A stretch of 64,000 bases of DNA, taken from Clusia tigrina (taxonomy: Eukaryota > Arthropoda > Insecta > Diptera > Clusiidae). Below, piece after piece: positions 30,830 to 43,186 of this stretch (within the stretch, counting starts at the first letter, position 1; every line of letters starts with the position of its first letter). A model generated the notes under the pieces. The model saw only the letters and a list, made by a program, of their open reading frames with translations. It was not told where the DNA came from and ran no database searches. Location of the stretch: NCBI GenBank assembly GCA_920105625.2, contig OV050030.1:114124814-114188813 (forward strand). Reading direction: 5' to 3'. Made by a program: the position numbers and the translations under genes.

Positions 30830-33800
30830 AACTTCTTCACTCCCATATTTAGAATTTTTAGCTAGGAGTGGAGATACTCTAAAATTTTTAATAGATACAG
30901 GTTCTAATAAGAACTATATTCAATCCACCCGAATAAGAAATCCTATCCCTTATAAATTTTTTTTGTTTGTTAATTCTGTTGCTGGAAATATTCCAATAAC
31001 TCACCATACTTTTGTAAACATTTTTGGAGAAAAAACCGAAAAACTTAAATTTTTTATTTTACCTTCATTAAAACCTTTTCATGGTATCATAGTAAACGAT
31101 ACCTTAAAAGAACTTAGATCAGTCATTCATACAGACAAAAGTTATATGACAATCCTGTCAAATATCAAAATTCCTCTTAAACAGCAAGTCACATAAGACA
31201 TCAATAGTATCGAGTTACGCACAGCACATCTACCACCCGAACAAGAGATAAAACTTAAACAAATAATACGAAAATGCCCTAACTTATTTTCTGATCCAGA
31301 TAAAAAATTAACATTTACAACTGGAATCAAAGGTGAAATCCGTACTTCAAATGAAACCCCAATCTATTCAAAGTCGTATTCTTACCCCATGGCGCTCAAG
31401 GAGGAAATAGAAAACCAAGTCGAAGAACTTCTCGCAGACGGTATAATAAGACCATCGAAATCGCCATATAACTCACCAGTTTGGATAGTTCCAAAAAAGC
31501 CAGACGCATCTGGTGAACAAAAATTTCGTATGGTAATTGACTACCGCAAACTTAATTCCGTTACAATTGCAGACAGGTATCCAATACCCAAAATCAATGA
31601 AGTCCTATACAATCTTGGTAAAAATGCATAATTCACTATTATCGATCTGAAGAGTGGTTTTCATCAAATAGCACTCAAAGAATCAGACAAAGAGAAAACG
31701 GCCTTTTCCATTAATAATGGAAAGTTCGAATTTAATAGACTCCCCTTTGGGTTAAAAAATGCGCCTTCTATATTTCAGCGTGCTCTCGATGACGTCTTGC
31801 GACAACACATTGGTGTTCGTTGCTATGTTTATATAGATGATATAATAATTTTCGGAAAGAGCGAAGAAGAGGATTTCGCAAACCTCCAAACCGTATTTAA
31901 AACTTTAGAGAATGCCAACTTCAAGGTTCAAATTGACAAATGCGACTTTCTTAAAAACGAAGTTGAATTTTTAGGTTTCATTATTTCAAAGGATGGACTC
32001 AAAACTAACCCAAAAAAGGTGCAAGCAATTTTGGAACCCTCTAAACCAAAAACTTTAAAAGATTTAAGATCCTTCTTAGGTATGACAGGTTACTATAGAA
32101 GATTTATCCAAGGTTATGCCAGTCTGGTTAAACCTTTAACCTCACTCTTAAGAGGACAGACTGGACGTATGTCCAAAAATCTATCAAAAAATAATCCAAT
32201 AGTTAAGAACGATCAAGCAATAGATGCATGGCAAAAAGCCAAAAGCTGCTTAGTATCACAAGAAGTTATGCTTTCATATCCTGATTTTCAAAAGCCATTC
32301 GAACTTACAACAGATGCCTCCAATCAAGCGTTAGGAGCAGTTCTTTCTCAAGATTCTAAGCCAATTACATTTTTATCAAGAAGCCTTACTAAAACTGAAG
32401 AATCATATGCAACCAATGAGAAAGAAATGCTTGCCATTATACGGGCACTCACATCACTACGCAGTTTTCTCTATGGTTCAAGAAAAGTTAAAATCTATAC
32501 CGATCACCAACCGCTCACATATGCTCTCAGTACCAAAAACGCAAATTCTAAGATGAAGCGCTGGAAAGCTATCTTAGAAGAGTACAATTATGAGTTACTC
32601 TATAAGCCAGGTACTAGCAATGTAGTGGCAGATTCTCTGTCTCGTCCACCAAAAAACGAAATAAATTTTTTGACACCTTCAGTTCATAGCGCCGAAAGTT
32701 CTCCTGAAAATTTAGTTCCAAGTGTCGAAGCTCCGATAAACGTTTTTAAAAACCAACTTTTTCTAAACTGCGATGACACCTCTTCTTATCAATTTAAAAT
32801 CATTTTTCCAGGTTGCCATAGACATATAATATCAGAAACTTCCTATATACCCAGTAAACTTATATCTCTCTTTAAACGATATCTCAACCCTTCAGTAATA
32901 AACGGAATAAAAACAACAGAAAACATTATGGGTATCATTCAAGATATTGTTCCTCTACACTTTAAAAATTACAAAATTAGATTTACTCAAGCAGAAGTAC
33001 AGGATATTACTAGCGAGCAAGATCAAGAAAATATTATTATAGAAACACACAATAGAGCACATAGAAATAAACAAGAAAATCGCCTGCAGATTATAGAAAA
33101 ATATTATTTCCCTGGCATGACCAACAAAATTGATCGAATTCTGAAATTATGTTCGGTTTGTAAAGAAAACAAATACGAGCGTCATCCGAATCAACCTTTG
33201 CTTAGAGAAACACCGTTACCAACCTACCCAGGACAAATAATCACATCGACATTTATAACACGGAAAGTAAACTGATACTGACTGCAACTTGACAAATTTA
33301 CAAAGTACGCACAAGCGAAAATACTCGACGGAAAATCAATAGAAAACGTTAGAAGACAACTTAGAGACTTAATTTTCTTCTTTGGTGTTCCAAAGTCAAT
33401 AGTTATGGATAACGAAGCATCTTTTAACTCCGCTTCAATTCTTTTTATGATGAAGAACGAACTTAAAATAGACGTGTTTCCAGCACCACCCTACAAAAGT
33501 GAAGTGAACGGTCAAGTCGAACGCTTCCATTCTACACTAACTGAAATTATGAGGTGTTTAAAATGTGTTGGTACAAGCAGAAATCTTGAAGAACTACTCG
33601 AAAGAGCAGTCAACGAATACAACCACACAATTCATTCCACAACCGGGAAAAAGCCAGCAGACCTTTATTGCGGACGCACCGTTACTTTTGGACCTGATGA
33701 CTACAAAAAAACGAAGCGAAATAATTTACAAAAACTTCAGGAAAAACAACAAACGGATTTCACAAGACATAATAAAAAAAGACACCAAATAAAAAATTAC

Positions 33801-33953
33801 TTATTAGGACAAGAAATATTTGTTAAACAGAACAAAAGACTTGGTTCAAAACTGTCAAAAAGATTTAAAAAGGAAATAGTGAAAGAGGATAGAGACACAA
33901 CTATAATAACAGAAAGCGGAAAAATTGTTCACAAGAGCAACATTCGAAATTGA
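30830..33953 (+). pseudogene. pol: errantivirus Pol: protease, RT, RNase H, integrase
   Basis: One main reading register throughout. The protease has LIDTGSNKNYIQ (active-site Asp at 30894). The RT has RMVIDYRKLN, DLKSGFHQIAL, LPFGLKNAPSIFQR and an intact CYVYIDDIIIFG. RNase H shows TTDASNQALGAVLSQ and YTDHQPLTYALS. The integrase has the zinc-binding CSVCKENKYERHP, VMDNEASF and NGQVERFHSTL. The damage consists of TAA at 31194-31196, TAA at 31629-31631, and paired frameshifts around 33235-33290 that take the first integrase Asp out of frame. The 492-residue stretch 31797-33275 is open. This is the least damaged pol in the window. Confidence 0.9.
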
Positions 33954-33992
33954 ATTTATTTTTCTTAAAACTATTTTATGTTATGTTTTCAG

Positions 33993-35309
33993 AGCGCAAC
34001 TATGGCTTGTATCATGCGAGACACAAATACTGGACTATACGGATGCACAAATTACTACAGTTGATACAGGGATGTCTAAATTAGAGATAGGAAGCTTTAA
34101 AATTATACACATTATCAACTTGACAAATTATCAGGATTTTGAGATAATTAGCGATAAAATAAATAAAGTTCTAGTAAATAATAATAATCAAGTTATTATA
34201 AATAAGAATAATCTAGAAAAAATTAATGAGATAACTCATGTTACAAATACAATTTTGAAAACTGTTAATTCAAGTAATATTGTAAAAAACGAAATAATTC
34301 AAAATATCGAAAGGAAAATTAAAATTATTAAAGACGATTTAATTAATATCGACTATGCCATTCAATGGGCTAAAGTAGGAGTAATAAACTCATTTATTTT
34401 TTCAACTTCCGAAATGAATATTACACAAGAATTTTTCAAAGAACAATATATGCCATATATTAATTTAATAGAAGCTATCGAATTCGGAGAGGTAAGAATT
34501 ACATTAGAGTTTTCAACAATTATTTACATAGTGATTTTACCTAAGACAGACAAAGAAAATTGTCAAAAACTGTTTATTAAACCTATAAAACATGAAAATA
34601 TTACTTTGAAAATTCCTTTCGAAAATATTATAGTTTGTAAGAATTATGTTTTAGAAATAAGAAAGCAATGTAAAACTTTAAATAACGTAGCTTTTTGTAA
34701 AAGAGAAAACTATTATAATATTACTGATACCCCCTGCCTATCAAAAATACTAAAAGGACAACCATCAGCCTGCACAAAAATCAACAACCAACACATAGCC
34801 TCAGTAGAAGAGATTTTACCTGGAATTTTACTCCTCAACCAGTTCCGAGGAGTTATTACAACGAAAGAAAAAGATATAAACTTACAAGGATCATTTTTAA
34901 TTAAATACCACAACACTACAATACCAATCGCGAATCAAACTTACGCTAATGAAGAAATTTCAATCGTCAACCCACAGCCAGTAATAGCACAATCCGAAAA
35001 TGCAGCCACCGATTTTGAAGAAATTATTTCACTTGAAATGCTCAAGGAACTTCATATGAAAAACACACAAAAAATTGACTTAGTGCAGACAGAACACAAA
35101 ACTAAATTTATTGCAAGTTTAGGAATCTCAACTTTGGAAGCGTTTTGCTAATCATAATCATCGCTTGGGTTTGGCTCCTTAAAAGAAGCACTCCAATCAA
35201 AATTGTTTCCAACATACAAAATTGTCATCCTGAAGAACAACAGAACATCCCACAAGATAAACATAGTCAAACCATAGAATTGGAAAAGAAGGTAAAAAGG
35301 ATAAATCAG
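33993..35309 (+). pseudogene. env: errantivirus Env (F-protein type), broken
   Basis: A 408-residue open stretch ends at 35151. No ATG precedes it in the right place; a good 3' splice site (TTATGTTTTCAG, AG at 33991-33992) lies just before, as expected for a spliced env mRNA. A hydrophobic leader (LKTILCYVF) is encoded across that point. The ectodomain has the LEIGSFKIIHIINLTNYQ block and several Cys. Before the membrane anchor the frame is lost: the anchor (IIIAWVWLLKRS) reads in another frame near 35145-35195. The last bases of env lie beyond the BEL insertion at 43727-43786. Related to the fragments at 3825-4432 and 44121-44722. Confidence 0.8.
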
Positions 35310-35844
35310 TGTTAAGAGTGGGAATTCTTTTATTCCACCTTACTTTGGTCCTGATGGTTACACAAGACCCTTGTTTTGTGGTTATGAAATAGCCTAGGTG
35401 CAAAGCCAAGACTAATATTGAATGAAGATACTGGTGCTTATAACCAGATCATCGACATTTGTGTGGAAAGTAGCCTAGGTACAAAACCAAGACTATTGTT
35501 GAGTGAATGTACTAGTGCATATAACCAGTCCTCCGGAATGACCAATTCAATAAAACACTCGTTGATAGGTTTCAAAGAACTGATACATATTTAATAACTT
35601 CACTTAATTTATACTATTACAATTGAACCATTATTGCTTACTTAGATATTTTACATATAAAATAAAACATAAACAAGTAATAAAAAGGTAATTAATGGAT
35701 CATTTCATTAATGCAAAAAAACTACAATTAATGTGCACAAAGTGCTGATGCACGTGAAAATTCGGTGTCAGCGATTTGCGCTGTCGTTGGCCGCAGTCAA
35801 GGGCGTGCATTGCAGCGGTTGTTGACTTCGCTTAGAATGCAACA
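35310..35844 (-). repeat. BEL 3' LTR (left in the window)
   Basis: Starts TGTTGCATTC on the minus strand and ends TCTTAACA; 5 bp shorter than the partner. Confidence 0.92.
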
Positions 35845-35862
35845 TTCTCCCCCTCGTTGAAC
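35845..35862 (-). promoter_or_regulatory. BEL polypurine tract
   Basis: On the minus strand AACGAGGGGGAGAA immediately before the LTR. Confidence 0.75.
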
Positions 35863-37700
35863 AGTGGTTCAACATTTACAGTAAAAGTTGGTTGTTCGCC
35901 AGGTGTCGACAGAATTTGTGATTCACTGATATTCAGTCTCTTTCGTGGTGCTGGTTTCGGTGTCCTTGTTTTGTGTTTTCGCCATGCGATTACAATTGTA
36001 ATTATAACGATTCCAAGGACGCAAAGATAACTGACGGTATAATGATGAATATGATGGTAGCTTATGTCATTGGGTTTAAGTTCTGCCAACTGATTCTGCA
36101 ATTGCGTTGTTTCTCCCAAGTTGGATATGAAATGTGTTGGCTTATTTGATAAAGGCGTAAGATGCTTTATCAAAATTGGTTCTGGTAGGCTCGCAAGTCG
36201 TGTATAAGCCATTTTACACGTACTTTCGTAGCTTTTGTGGCCTTGAATAAGTATTTGGCCTTCCTTGATAAAGCAGGTGTCATCAAGCTCCAAGCGTCCG
36301 GCGCCGTCTAATGATAGTTGTGAGATGTTGTTGTCACATATCACGCTGATTGAGGACATCTTGTTCACCCCATAAATCCACTGGTTTCCGTTCTGCAGCT
36401 GATACCAAACGGAATCCGAACCAGCTTGGTGGAGATGACAGCTCTCGGATACTGCTAGATGATTAAATATATCCATTTCACATCTTCCGAATTCAGCGCC
36501 TGATTTATAAATAGGATGATGATGGTGGCATAGATAGTTGGTTCGTTCCACCTTCATACAAGCGGACAACTCATCATTGAATGGATAATATTGATCCCTG
36601 TGAAGGCTTATAGCCAAGATTTTCATAACTGGTTCGATGAGAATTAGAGTTGAATTTATGGATGTAGGAATTGAAGTTAATTTGTACAGGTCGTACTTCT
36701 CAGTATCCACTAGTGGCAATCGGAGCCGAAAGAGCACATAGTTTTTGTGAATGGTGCTTTCGATTTCCATTGTCTTGTAGTATTCCAGAATATTGCCTTG
36801 AGCTAGTGGTAACCGAAGACCTTCGTGTAGATGTGTCTTGATCGTTGCGAGTTCCTGCTGAAGTTGTGGAGGCGACACCAGTAATGGATTTATCTTGCCA
36901 TGATGTGTGTCAGAATACTCTCAATTATGGCCATCTGCATTTGTTGAAATCCTTGCATGGTTATATCTAGTTCCATAGCTAGCGCATAGTATAGCTTGGA
37001 GAGCTCTTCTTGATGGAGTTGCTCGGTGATATTATTAAATTGGGCAACCACAGTTTGCAATTGTGCTTGGTAATCACGGAAACCCTTTCCGACTGCTATT
37101 TGGTCCTTTTTCAGAACATTTAGTGTAGAATCGATAATGGATGTCTGATTTTTCAATAGTTTCACCACGTGGTTCTCGTTTCTATATATTCCATCGATGA
37201 TGTTTGACATGTCGGCTGCATATTTTGAGTCTTATACTCCGAAAATACTATTAGCAACATTGCCGATAAGATCCAAGGCGCCTCTTTTCTGCCGGCTGTT
37301 TGATTGTCCCGACAGAAGATTGTTTTCTTTGCTCATGTCCCTCAGCCTGTGGTTGTGTAGACCAATTCGCTAACAAGATTCTCTTTGGAGTAGCTGACCA
37401 CAAAGTTTGTCTACCATGAACGTCATATTTTTTATGATTCGCCATTCTTGCCAGTAGGGATCGAGGTCATAAAATATGACTAAATTCCATTCATTGGGTA
37501 TTATGTTGGTGGTGCCTATGTTCTCAAAATAGAGGCCGAGTTTGTTGTTAAATTTGTCTTGCTTAATTATTCCATCACATGGCGTTATTGCCAAGCAGAG
37601 TAGTAGATCTGTGATTACGGTGCCTATATTACTAAGTCGACATTTTTTCGGCGGTGCTGCAGGCGCGGATTCCTGCTGGGCTTCGGAAGTGGGTTCTATT
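35861..37700 (-). pseudogene. env: BEL Env, baculovirus-F-like, broken
   Basis: The N-terminal part, with a hydrophobic leader (TDLLLCLAITPCDG), is read in frame with the integrase C-terminus near 37600-37660. A dibasic furin-like site (RQKRG) followed by a fusion-peptide-like stretch lies near 37260-37300. The heptad-rich part is at 36890-37210. The last 348 residues (to 35832) include many Cys, the membrane anchor (YLCVLGIVIITIVIAW) and a cytoplasmic tail. Frames change at about 37370, 37250 and 36885, and a stop lies just after the fusion region. The architecture is that of an F-type fusion glycoprotein; this copy is dead. Confidence 0.8.
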
Positions 37701-39412
37701 GAGAGTAGGGCAAGACGGTGTATCGGTCTCTTTAACGTGTTGTTCATAGTACGGATGTCTGCAACACGAACATAGCCATCTTCGCCATTATATACCTTAG
37801 TTATACGTCCCAGAGGCCACTGACGAACGGGTGTGTTGTCTTCCTTAATTAAGACGAGCCTTCCAAGTTCAATATTCTTCTGTGGTTGTTTCCATTTTGT
37901 TTTCTGTTGCAATTCACTCAGGTATTCCTTAGTCCATCTGTGCCAGAATTCCTGCTTGATGCTGTTGATTAGTTGCCAGCGTTTGCCCAAAGAAACTTCG
38001 CAAGCTGCTGCCGCGGTGTCGATGGAGGCAGTCATGGGTTCTCCGATTAGGAAGTGTCCCGGAGTTAATGCTGCGAGGTCTCTGGAGTCAGTTGAAATGG
38101 GGGTGATAGGCCGCGAATTGAGTATGGCTTCGATATCAGTTATGAGTGTCTCCAGTTCTTCATATGTGAGGGACGCGGTATTGAGACTGCGTTGAAGAAG
38201 GTGTTTGGCCGATTTGACAGCTGCCTCCCATAAGCCTTCGAAATGAGGAGCGCGGGGAGGAATGAAGTGGAAGTTGATTCCTTTGTAGTTACAGGAATTT
38301 TTTATTTTTCCTTGGCCCCCTGTCGAGAATATTGACTCGGTGAGCTCTGAAAGTTTGTTCTTGGCACTTAGAAAGTTTGTGGCGTTGTCGCAATATAAGT
38401 TTCTGCAGTTGCCGCGTCTATCCATGAATCGCATCAGAGCTCCAATGAAGGCTTCGGTAGTTAAGTCAGTTACCATTTCTAAGTGTACTGCTTTCGTAGT
38501 GAAGCAGATAAATACCGCAACATAGCTTTTCTTAGGACGCTTTCCTCTTACGCGATATTGTGTCCAGACGGGTCCCCAGAAGTCTACGCCAGAGTTGATG
38601 AATGGCCTAGCAGGTTCTACGCGATTCGCAGGTAGATTGCCCATGATTTGAGTTAGGAGTTTAGGCTTGTTTTTGTAGCATGTAATGCAATTTTGCACAG
38701 TCGTTCGTGCCAGATTTTTCCCTTTTACCGGCCAGAAACGTTGTCGTGTAGTCGCTAAAATTCCTTGTGGTCCGATATGCAGGTTTTTTCGATGAATGTC
38801 CTCCATCAAAAGTTTCGTGAATGGATGAGATGCGGTTAGTAACATCGGGTGTTTTGCATCGTATGAAAGGGATGAGGCTTCCAGTCAGCCACCTACTCGA
38901 ATTATGTTGTTGTCGTCGAGAAATGGTGATAAACTTAAAAGATCACTGGATTTGTGCAGATCTTTGAAGGATTTCAGATGCTTCCACTCTGTTGCAAATT
39001 CACCTTTCTGCATGGCTCTAATTATGATGCTCAATCCCTCTTCGAGTTCTTCGCAGGTTAATGAGGAACCCTTCTTATGATTAGGATTGCGACTGTGTTG
39101 AATAAAGCGTGCTACATAGGCTGTGATCCTTTGGAGTTTAGGAAATGAGTTCCTATGGTTGATGTTGTTTATGAAGTGGTCTCCGCATGATTGGGCCACG
39201 TTCACTGTAACCGTTGTTTTTCGTTCTTCATTGCAGTCTGATTCAGGTTTGTATGGCACAGACCATGTTGCTTCTGAGCTATGAAGAAATAAGGGACCAT
39301 AGAACCATAACGTGCAGTTCTTCAATTTTGATGGAGTAATTCCACGTGATAGAATATCGGCTGGATTTCCTTTCGATCTAACGTGTCGCCATTGTTGAGG
39401 TAAGCTGAGGTT
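37660..39412 (-). pseudogene. pol: BEL integrase region
   Basis: In-frame continuation of pol. A stop (TGA, about 38885) follows NNIIRVGG in the lead-in. The zinc-binding domain comes next (HIGPQGILATTRQRFW and CITCYKNKP), then the core with FINSGVDFWGPV, YCDNATNF and PPRAPHFEGLWEAAVKS (the DDE set), and the C-terminal BEL-type domain (WHRWTKEYLSELQQKTKW, VLIKEDNTPVRQWPLGRI). The open stretch 37370-38845 covers the entire catalytic domain. It continues without a stop into env. Confidence 0.9.
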
Positions 39413-41275
39413 TTATATGGTTGCGATACGGTTGGCAACGAAGGTTTGATAGGATGATGATGTGGAATTGATCCATGCTAGTACAATTTCAGAGTCTGAC
39501 CAGAAGAACGTAGGAGTCTCTTGCAATTGTTGTTCTTTTTGTACTCGATTTACTAGCTCAGCCGTCAACATAGCCGCACAACGTTCTAGTCTTGGAATAG
39601 TGGTAGACTTGAGTGGTGCAACCTTGGATTTGGCGCAAAGTAGTCGTATAAGTACTACGTTGTCCTCGGTAACTGAACGAACGTAAACTGCACCGCCGTA
39701 CGCCCGTTCAGAAGCATCAGCGAAGGCATGTATCTGAACAAATTTCGGCACCTGTTTCCCAAAGGCATGTCTTTGTACATCAATTTTGTCCAATTCAGTT
39801 AGTTCATCTCGAAAACGGAGCCATCGTGTGTGTAGGTCCATTGGTAATGCTGCATCCCAATCTTGCTTCAATGTCCAAAGTTGCTGCAGAAATAGTTTTG
39901 CGAATACGACTACTGGTCCCATAAACCCAAGGGGATCAAAAAGACGCGAAATGTCCGAGGATACGATCCTTTTAGTAATCCTTGTTGTATCGGAACAATT
40001 TGTTTTGACCCGGAGGCTATCATTTACTGGAATCCATGACAATCCTAGTGTTTTAATGTGGTCGTCGGAGTCTATATCGAAGTCAAACTGCATTGCTCGA
40101 TCTGCCATTGGTATCTCCTGTAGCAGTTTGCGATGTTTGGCGCACCATTTTCTCAGTGGGAAGCCACCTTTGGCGAGTACTTGCTGGAGTTGAGTTTGAG
40201 CAAAAATTGCTTCTGTTAGGCTATTGCATCCTGTCATGACATCATCCACATAGAAATCCCTTTGCAGGATTGCGGCAGCGACTGGATGGTTGATCCTTTC
40301 ATCTTTGGCGAGTTGTTGCAAGCATTTTGTAGCCAAATAAGGTGCTGATGTTGTTCCAGATGTTACTGTATTTAGCTTATAGAACTGCATTGGTAAAGTA
40401 GGTTCCGTTCGCCAAGCAATTAATTTAAGATTTCGATCCTGGTCGTTGATTAGGATCGGACGGTACATCTTTTCTATATCTGCGGTGAAAACGAATCTGG
40501 GCAACCGAACGCGCAGTAATATGGTGAATAGATCGTCTTGAATTGTTGGACCAGTGGCTAGCACGTCATTTAGTGCAAGGTTCGTTGATGACTTCGCTGA
40601 TGCGTCAAAAACAACTCTCAATTTGGTGGTTGTGCTTGATGGCTTAAGGATACCATGATGTGGTACGAAGTATGATAGGGATTTTATCTCTTCTTCCTTA
40701 ATGAGACTCATATGGCCAAGTTGATGATATTCGGCCATAAAGTCAGCATACATTCCTTTCAATGTGGGATATTTGGTGAGCTTGCGTTCCAATGACGTGA
40801 ATCTCCTCAATGCCAGATCTTTAGAGTGTCCTAATCTTTCAGCTTTTTGTTTGAAAGGCAGTTGTACGACAAATCTTCCAAGTGCATTTCTTTTCACTGT
40901 TTGGCTGAAGTGCTCTTCGCACATCCTTTCCTCCTGTGTTTGTGTGGGAACCTTGGCGTCTACTTCCTCGAGTATCCAAAATTTTTGTAGGTCGAATTCT
41001 GTACTGGTCAGCACTCCGCATGTTAGTTCATCAAGGTAGTGGTTGTCGATTTTGCCCGCCACAATCCATCCAAAAACGGTGTTTTGTAATGTTGGCAAAC
41101 CCTTTCCCAAACGAATTTGTCCGATGCTAAGGATGTCGTGATACAAATCTGCTCCCAACAGAATGTCAATAGGACCTGGAGTGTTGAATGCTGGGTCTGC
41201 CAACTTAATATTGTGTGGTATTTCCCAGCTGGTGGTATCTATGTCTATCGATGGTTGTGGTTTTTGTGTTGACAC
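39413..41275 (-). CDS. pol: BEL RT and RNase H, 620-aa open stretch
   Basis: Begins in the second half of the Pao-type protease (DILLGADLYHDIL) and runs through the spacer into RT. Motifs are LRVVFDASAKSS, RFVFTADIEKMY with the first catalytic Asp, the FYVDDVMTG box with the paired Asp residues, and PLRKWCAKH. RNase H follows with HAFADASERAYGGAVY and FWSDSEIVLAWI. All RT catalytic residues are present. It ends at a TAA (39413-39415) inside RNase H, beyond which the same frame continues at 39325. Upstream it is out of frame with the protease N-terminus. Confidence 0.9.
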   Translation of the reverse strand: MSTQKPQPSIDIDTTSWEIPHNIKLADPAFNTPGPIDILLGADLYHDILSIGQIRLGKGLPTLQNTVFGWIVAGKIDNHYLDELTCGVLTSTEFDLQKFWILEEVDAKVPTQTQEERMCEEHFSQTVKRNALGRFVVQLPFKQKAERLGHSKDLALRRFTSLERKLTKYPTLKGMYADFMAEYHQLGHMSLIKEEEIKSLSYFVPHHGILKPSSTTTKLRVVFDASAKSSTNLALNDVLATGPTIQDDLFTILLRVRLPRFVFTADIEKMYRPILINDQDRNLKLIAWRTEPTLPMQFYKLNTVTSGTTSAPYLATKCLQQLAKDERINHPVAAAILQRDFYVDDVMTGCNSLTEAIFAQTQLQQVLAKGGFPLRKWCAKHRKLLQEIPMADRAMQFDFDIDSDDHIKTLGLSWIPVNDSLRVKTNCSDTTRITKRIVSSDISRLFDPLGFMGPVVVFAKLFLQQLWTLKQDWDAALPMDLHTRWLRFRDELTELDKIDVQRHAFGKQVPKFVQIHAFADASERAYGGAVYVRSVTEDNVVLIRLLCAKSKVAPLKSTTIPRLERCAAMLTAELVNRVQKEQQLQETPTFFWSDSEIVLAWINSTSSSYQTFVANRIATI

Positions 41276-41652
41276 GCCTTTGTGACTGTTGATTGGCGTA
41301 TCCGATGCCCTTTATTGTTAACAACTCAGCCTTTCCTTTGAATCCTAGTCTATTAGCTAGTTTCACCGTGATGAGATTTAGCTGGGAGCCTGAATCTAGT
41401 AAGGCTCGGCATTCGATAGTGGCTCCTGAGTGGTCGATAAATTTCACTACTGCTGTACCCAGTGCGACATACTTAGTGCGTGCAATAGCATGAGTAGCTA
41501 ATACGCTGTGTTGGTCGATACTTGCAGTTGACGTCTTATCTTTCGTATGACCAGGTTGAATTCTTGAGTTATTAGTATATGAAGCTAGAGAGGGTTGGGT
41601 TATGGCTCCTTCAAAGTGTAGCATAGTATTATGCTTTTTGGAGCACTTCCGG
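41205..41652 (-). pseudogene. pol: BEL protease, N-terminal part
   Basis: A 139-residue piece with the active-site motif ECRALLDSGSQLNLIT, the Pao family aspartic protease signature (LDSGS). Upstream, a single TGA at 41653-41655 separates it from the zinc knuckles of Gag in the same frame. Downstream a one-base shift near 41280 separates it from the rest of the protease. Confidence 0.87.
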
Positions 41653-43132
41653 CATCAACTTGAAACGCAGTTCGAGAGCGAGTGCCCTGATTTGAGACAG
41701 TTGATGCAGAGATTATGACGTTTCACTTGTTGCAGCCGCTTGTCAGGGTTCAACTTGCCAAAGTCCTTACATGCACAGAGAGGATGGTTACTTCCGCAAA
41801 GCGGACAATTGACGGTATTTGTTGCAAGTAGTGTACTTGCTTTGTTGATTGATTTGCCTCCTAAAGTCTCTAGAGCTTGGAAGCGGGATTGCAGAAAGCT
41901 TAGGAAATCCTTGAATGATTGGAGTTCCCGTTGCTTAACTAGCGATTGTTCATACAGTGTGTGTGAAGCCTTGTCCAACTTCCTTATACATATGAACAAT
42001 AGAATTGGATCCCAGGTGCCAGTGTCAATTCCGATGTTTTGTAATCCCAATACACATTCTTGGGTTGTGTCATGGAAACGCTTTAAACTGTCGGCTCCAT
42101 CTGCTACAACATTGGGTTGGTTGACAAGTTTACTTAGCAGTGCATTTACCAGCAGCCAAGTATTCTCATAGCGCTCCTTTAGAATGCTCCAAACTGTCAA
42201 GTAGTTTTCTTCTGTGGCTGGGAGGTGTTTTATCAGGCGCTCGGCTTCTCCTACTAAGTTGGACTTTAGGTAGAACAATTTCTGGCAGTTCGCTATCTTC
42301 TGTTTATGGATCATTTCATTAAAGAGGTCATGAAATTGTCTCCAATTCAAATAATTGCCATCGAATTTAGGCAAGGTTATCCTGGGCAGATTTAAGGAAT
42401 TGTTTGCTACCGGTGTTGATGTAGCTTCTGCGTCCCACTCACTTAATAGCAAAGTATGGACTGTACTTCTTCTTCCAGGGTTATATATTGGTGTGTATCA
42501 TAACCCACAAGAGTAGGATCAGCCTCCAATTCCCATAGCTGATTGTTGATGTCTTCGATATGGTTCCAATGTTGTAGTATGTTGCCTTTCTTGAATGAAA
42601 GGAACTGTTTCGAGCGTCGATCCGTTTCGGCCATAATTGAATTTAGTTGCCGCCGTAGTGTCCTTATCGCTTCGGTTTGGCGTCGAATTAACCGCGTAGA
42701 CTCGCTTAGTCGACGATTGGTTGATGAGTCTCGCTGCGGTTTGGTACCTGCTGAATATGCCGTGTGTCCAGTAGCACCTTGATGATCTATTGTGGCTGCA
42801 GGAGGACTATCTAACTTCTGCTCATTTGAAGTTTCTGGGTGTTGAGTCAGCTCCGCGAGGCGTCTCTCAAACATATCCCGATTTGTTGATGAAATAGCTG
42901 CAATTTTGGCATAATAATCGTTTTGAAAATATGCATGGTCAAGTGGAATCCCTGGCAAGGCTCTTAATTCCGAGTCCTGTTGCTCAAAGGTTGTCCAGTA
43001 TTCATCCAGTCGTCTTATGCGTTCCTCGTAATAGATGATCGTTTTACGCTGCTCGGAGTCCTTTTTGAAGTTGCTTATGAGCGCTTCGATCTGCCTCCCA
43101 ATCTACTCCTGGTGCTTCGCAAGAGTCTCCAT
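41653..43132 (-). pseudogene. gag: BEL Gag
   Basis: The presumed ATG is at 43130-43132, about 35 bp behind the primer site; a TAG stop occurs at codon 10 (43103-43105). The N-terminal coiled-coil region is open at 42443-42958. A one-base frameshift near 42455 leads into the conserved BEL Gag domain at 41655-42440 (ITLPKFDGNYLNWRQFHDLF, then WSILKERYENTWLLVNALL). It ends in paired knuckles (CPLCGSNHPLCAC and CINCLKSGHSLSNC). Confidence 0.88.
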
Positions 43133-43167
43133 GTTAAGCTTATACGATGATTGTGATCAGGCACAGG

Positions 43168-43185
43168 ATCACGTCGGGGTCACCA
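43168..43185 (-). promoter_or_regulatory. BEL primer-binding site, tRNA-Trp type
   Basis: On the minus strand TGGTGACCCCGACGTGAT, one base from the LTR. It matches the complement of the CCA end of tRNA-Trp as I remember it (ATCACGTCGGGGTCACCA). Confidence 0.8.
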
Positions 43186-43186
43186 A

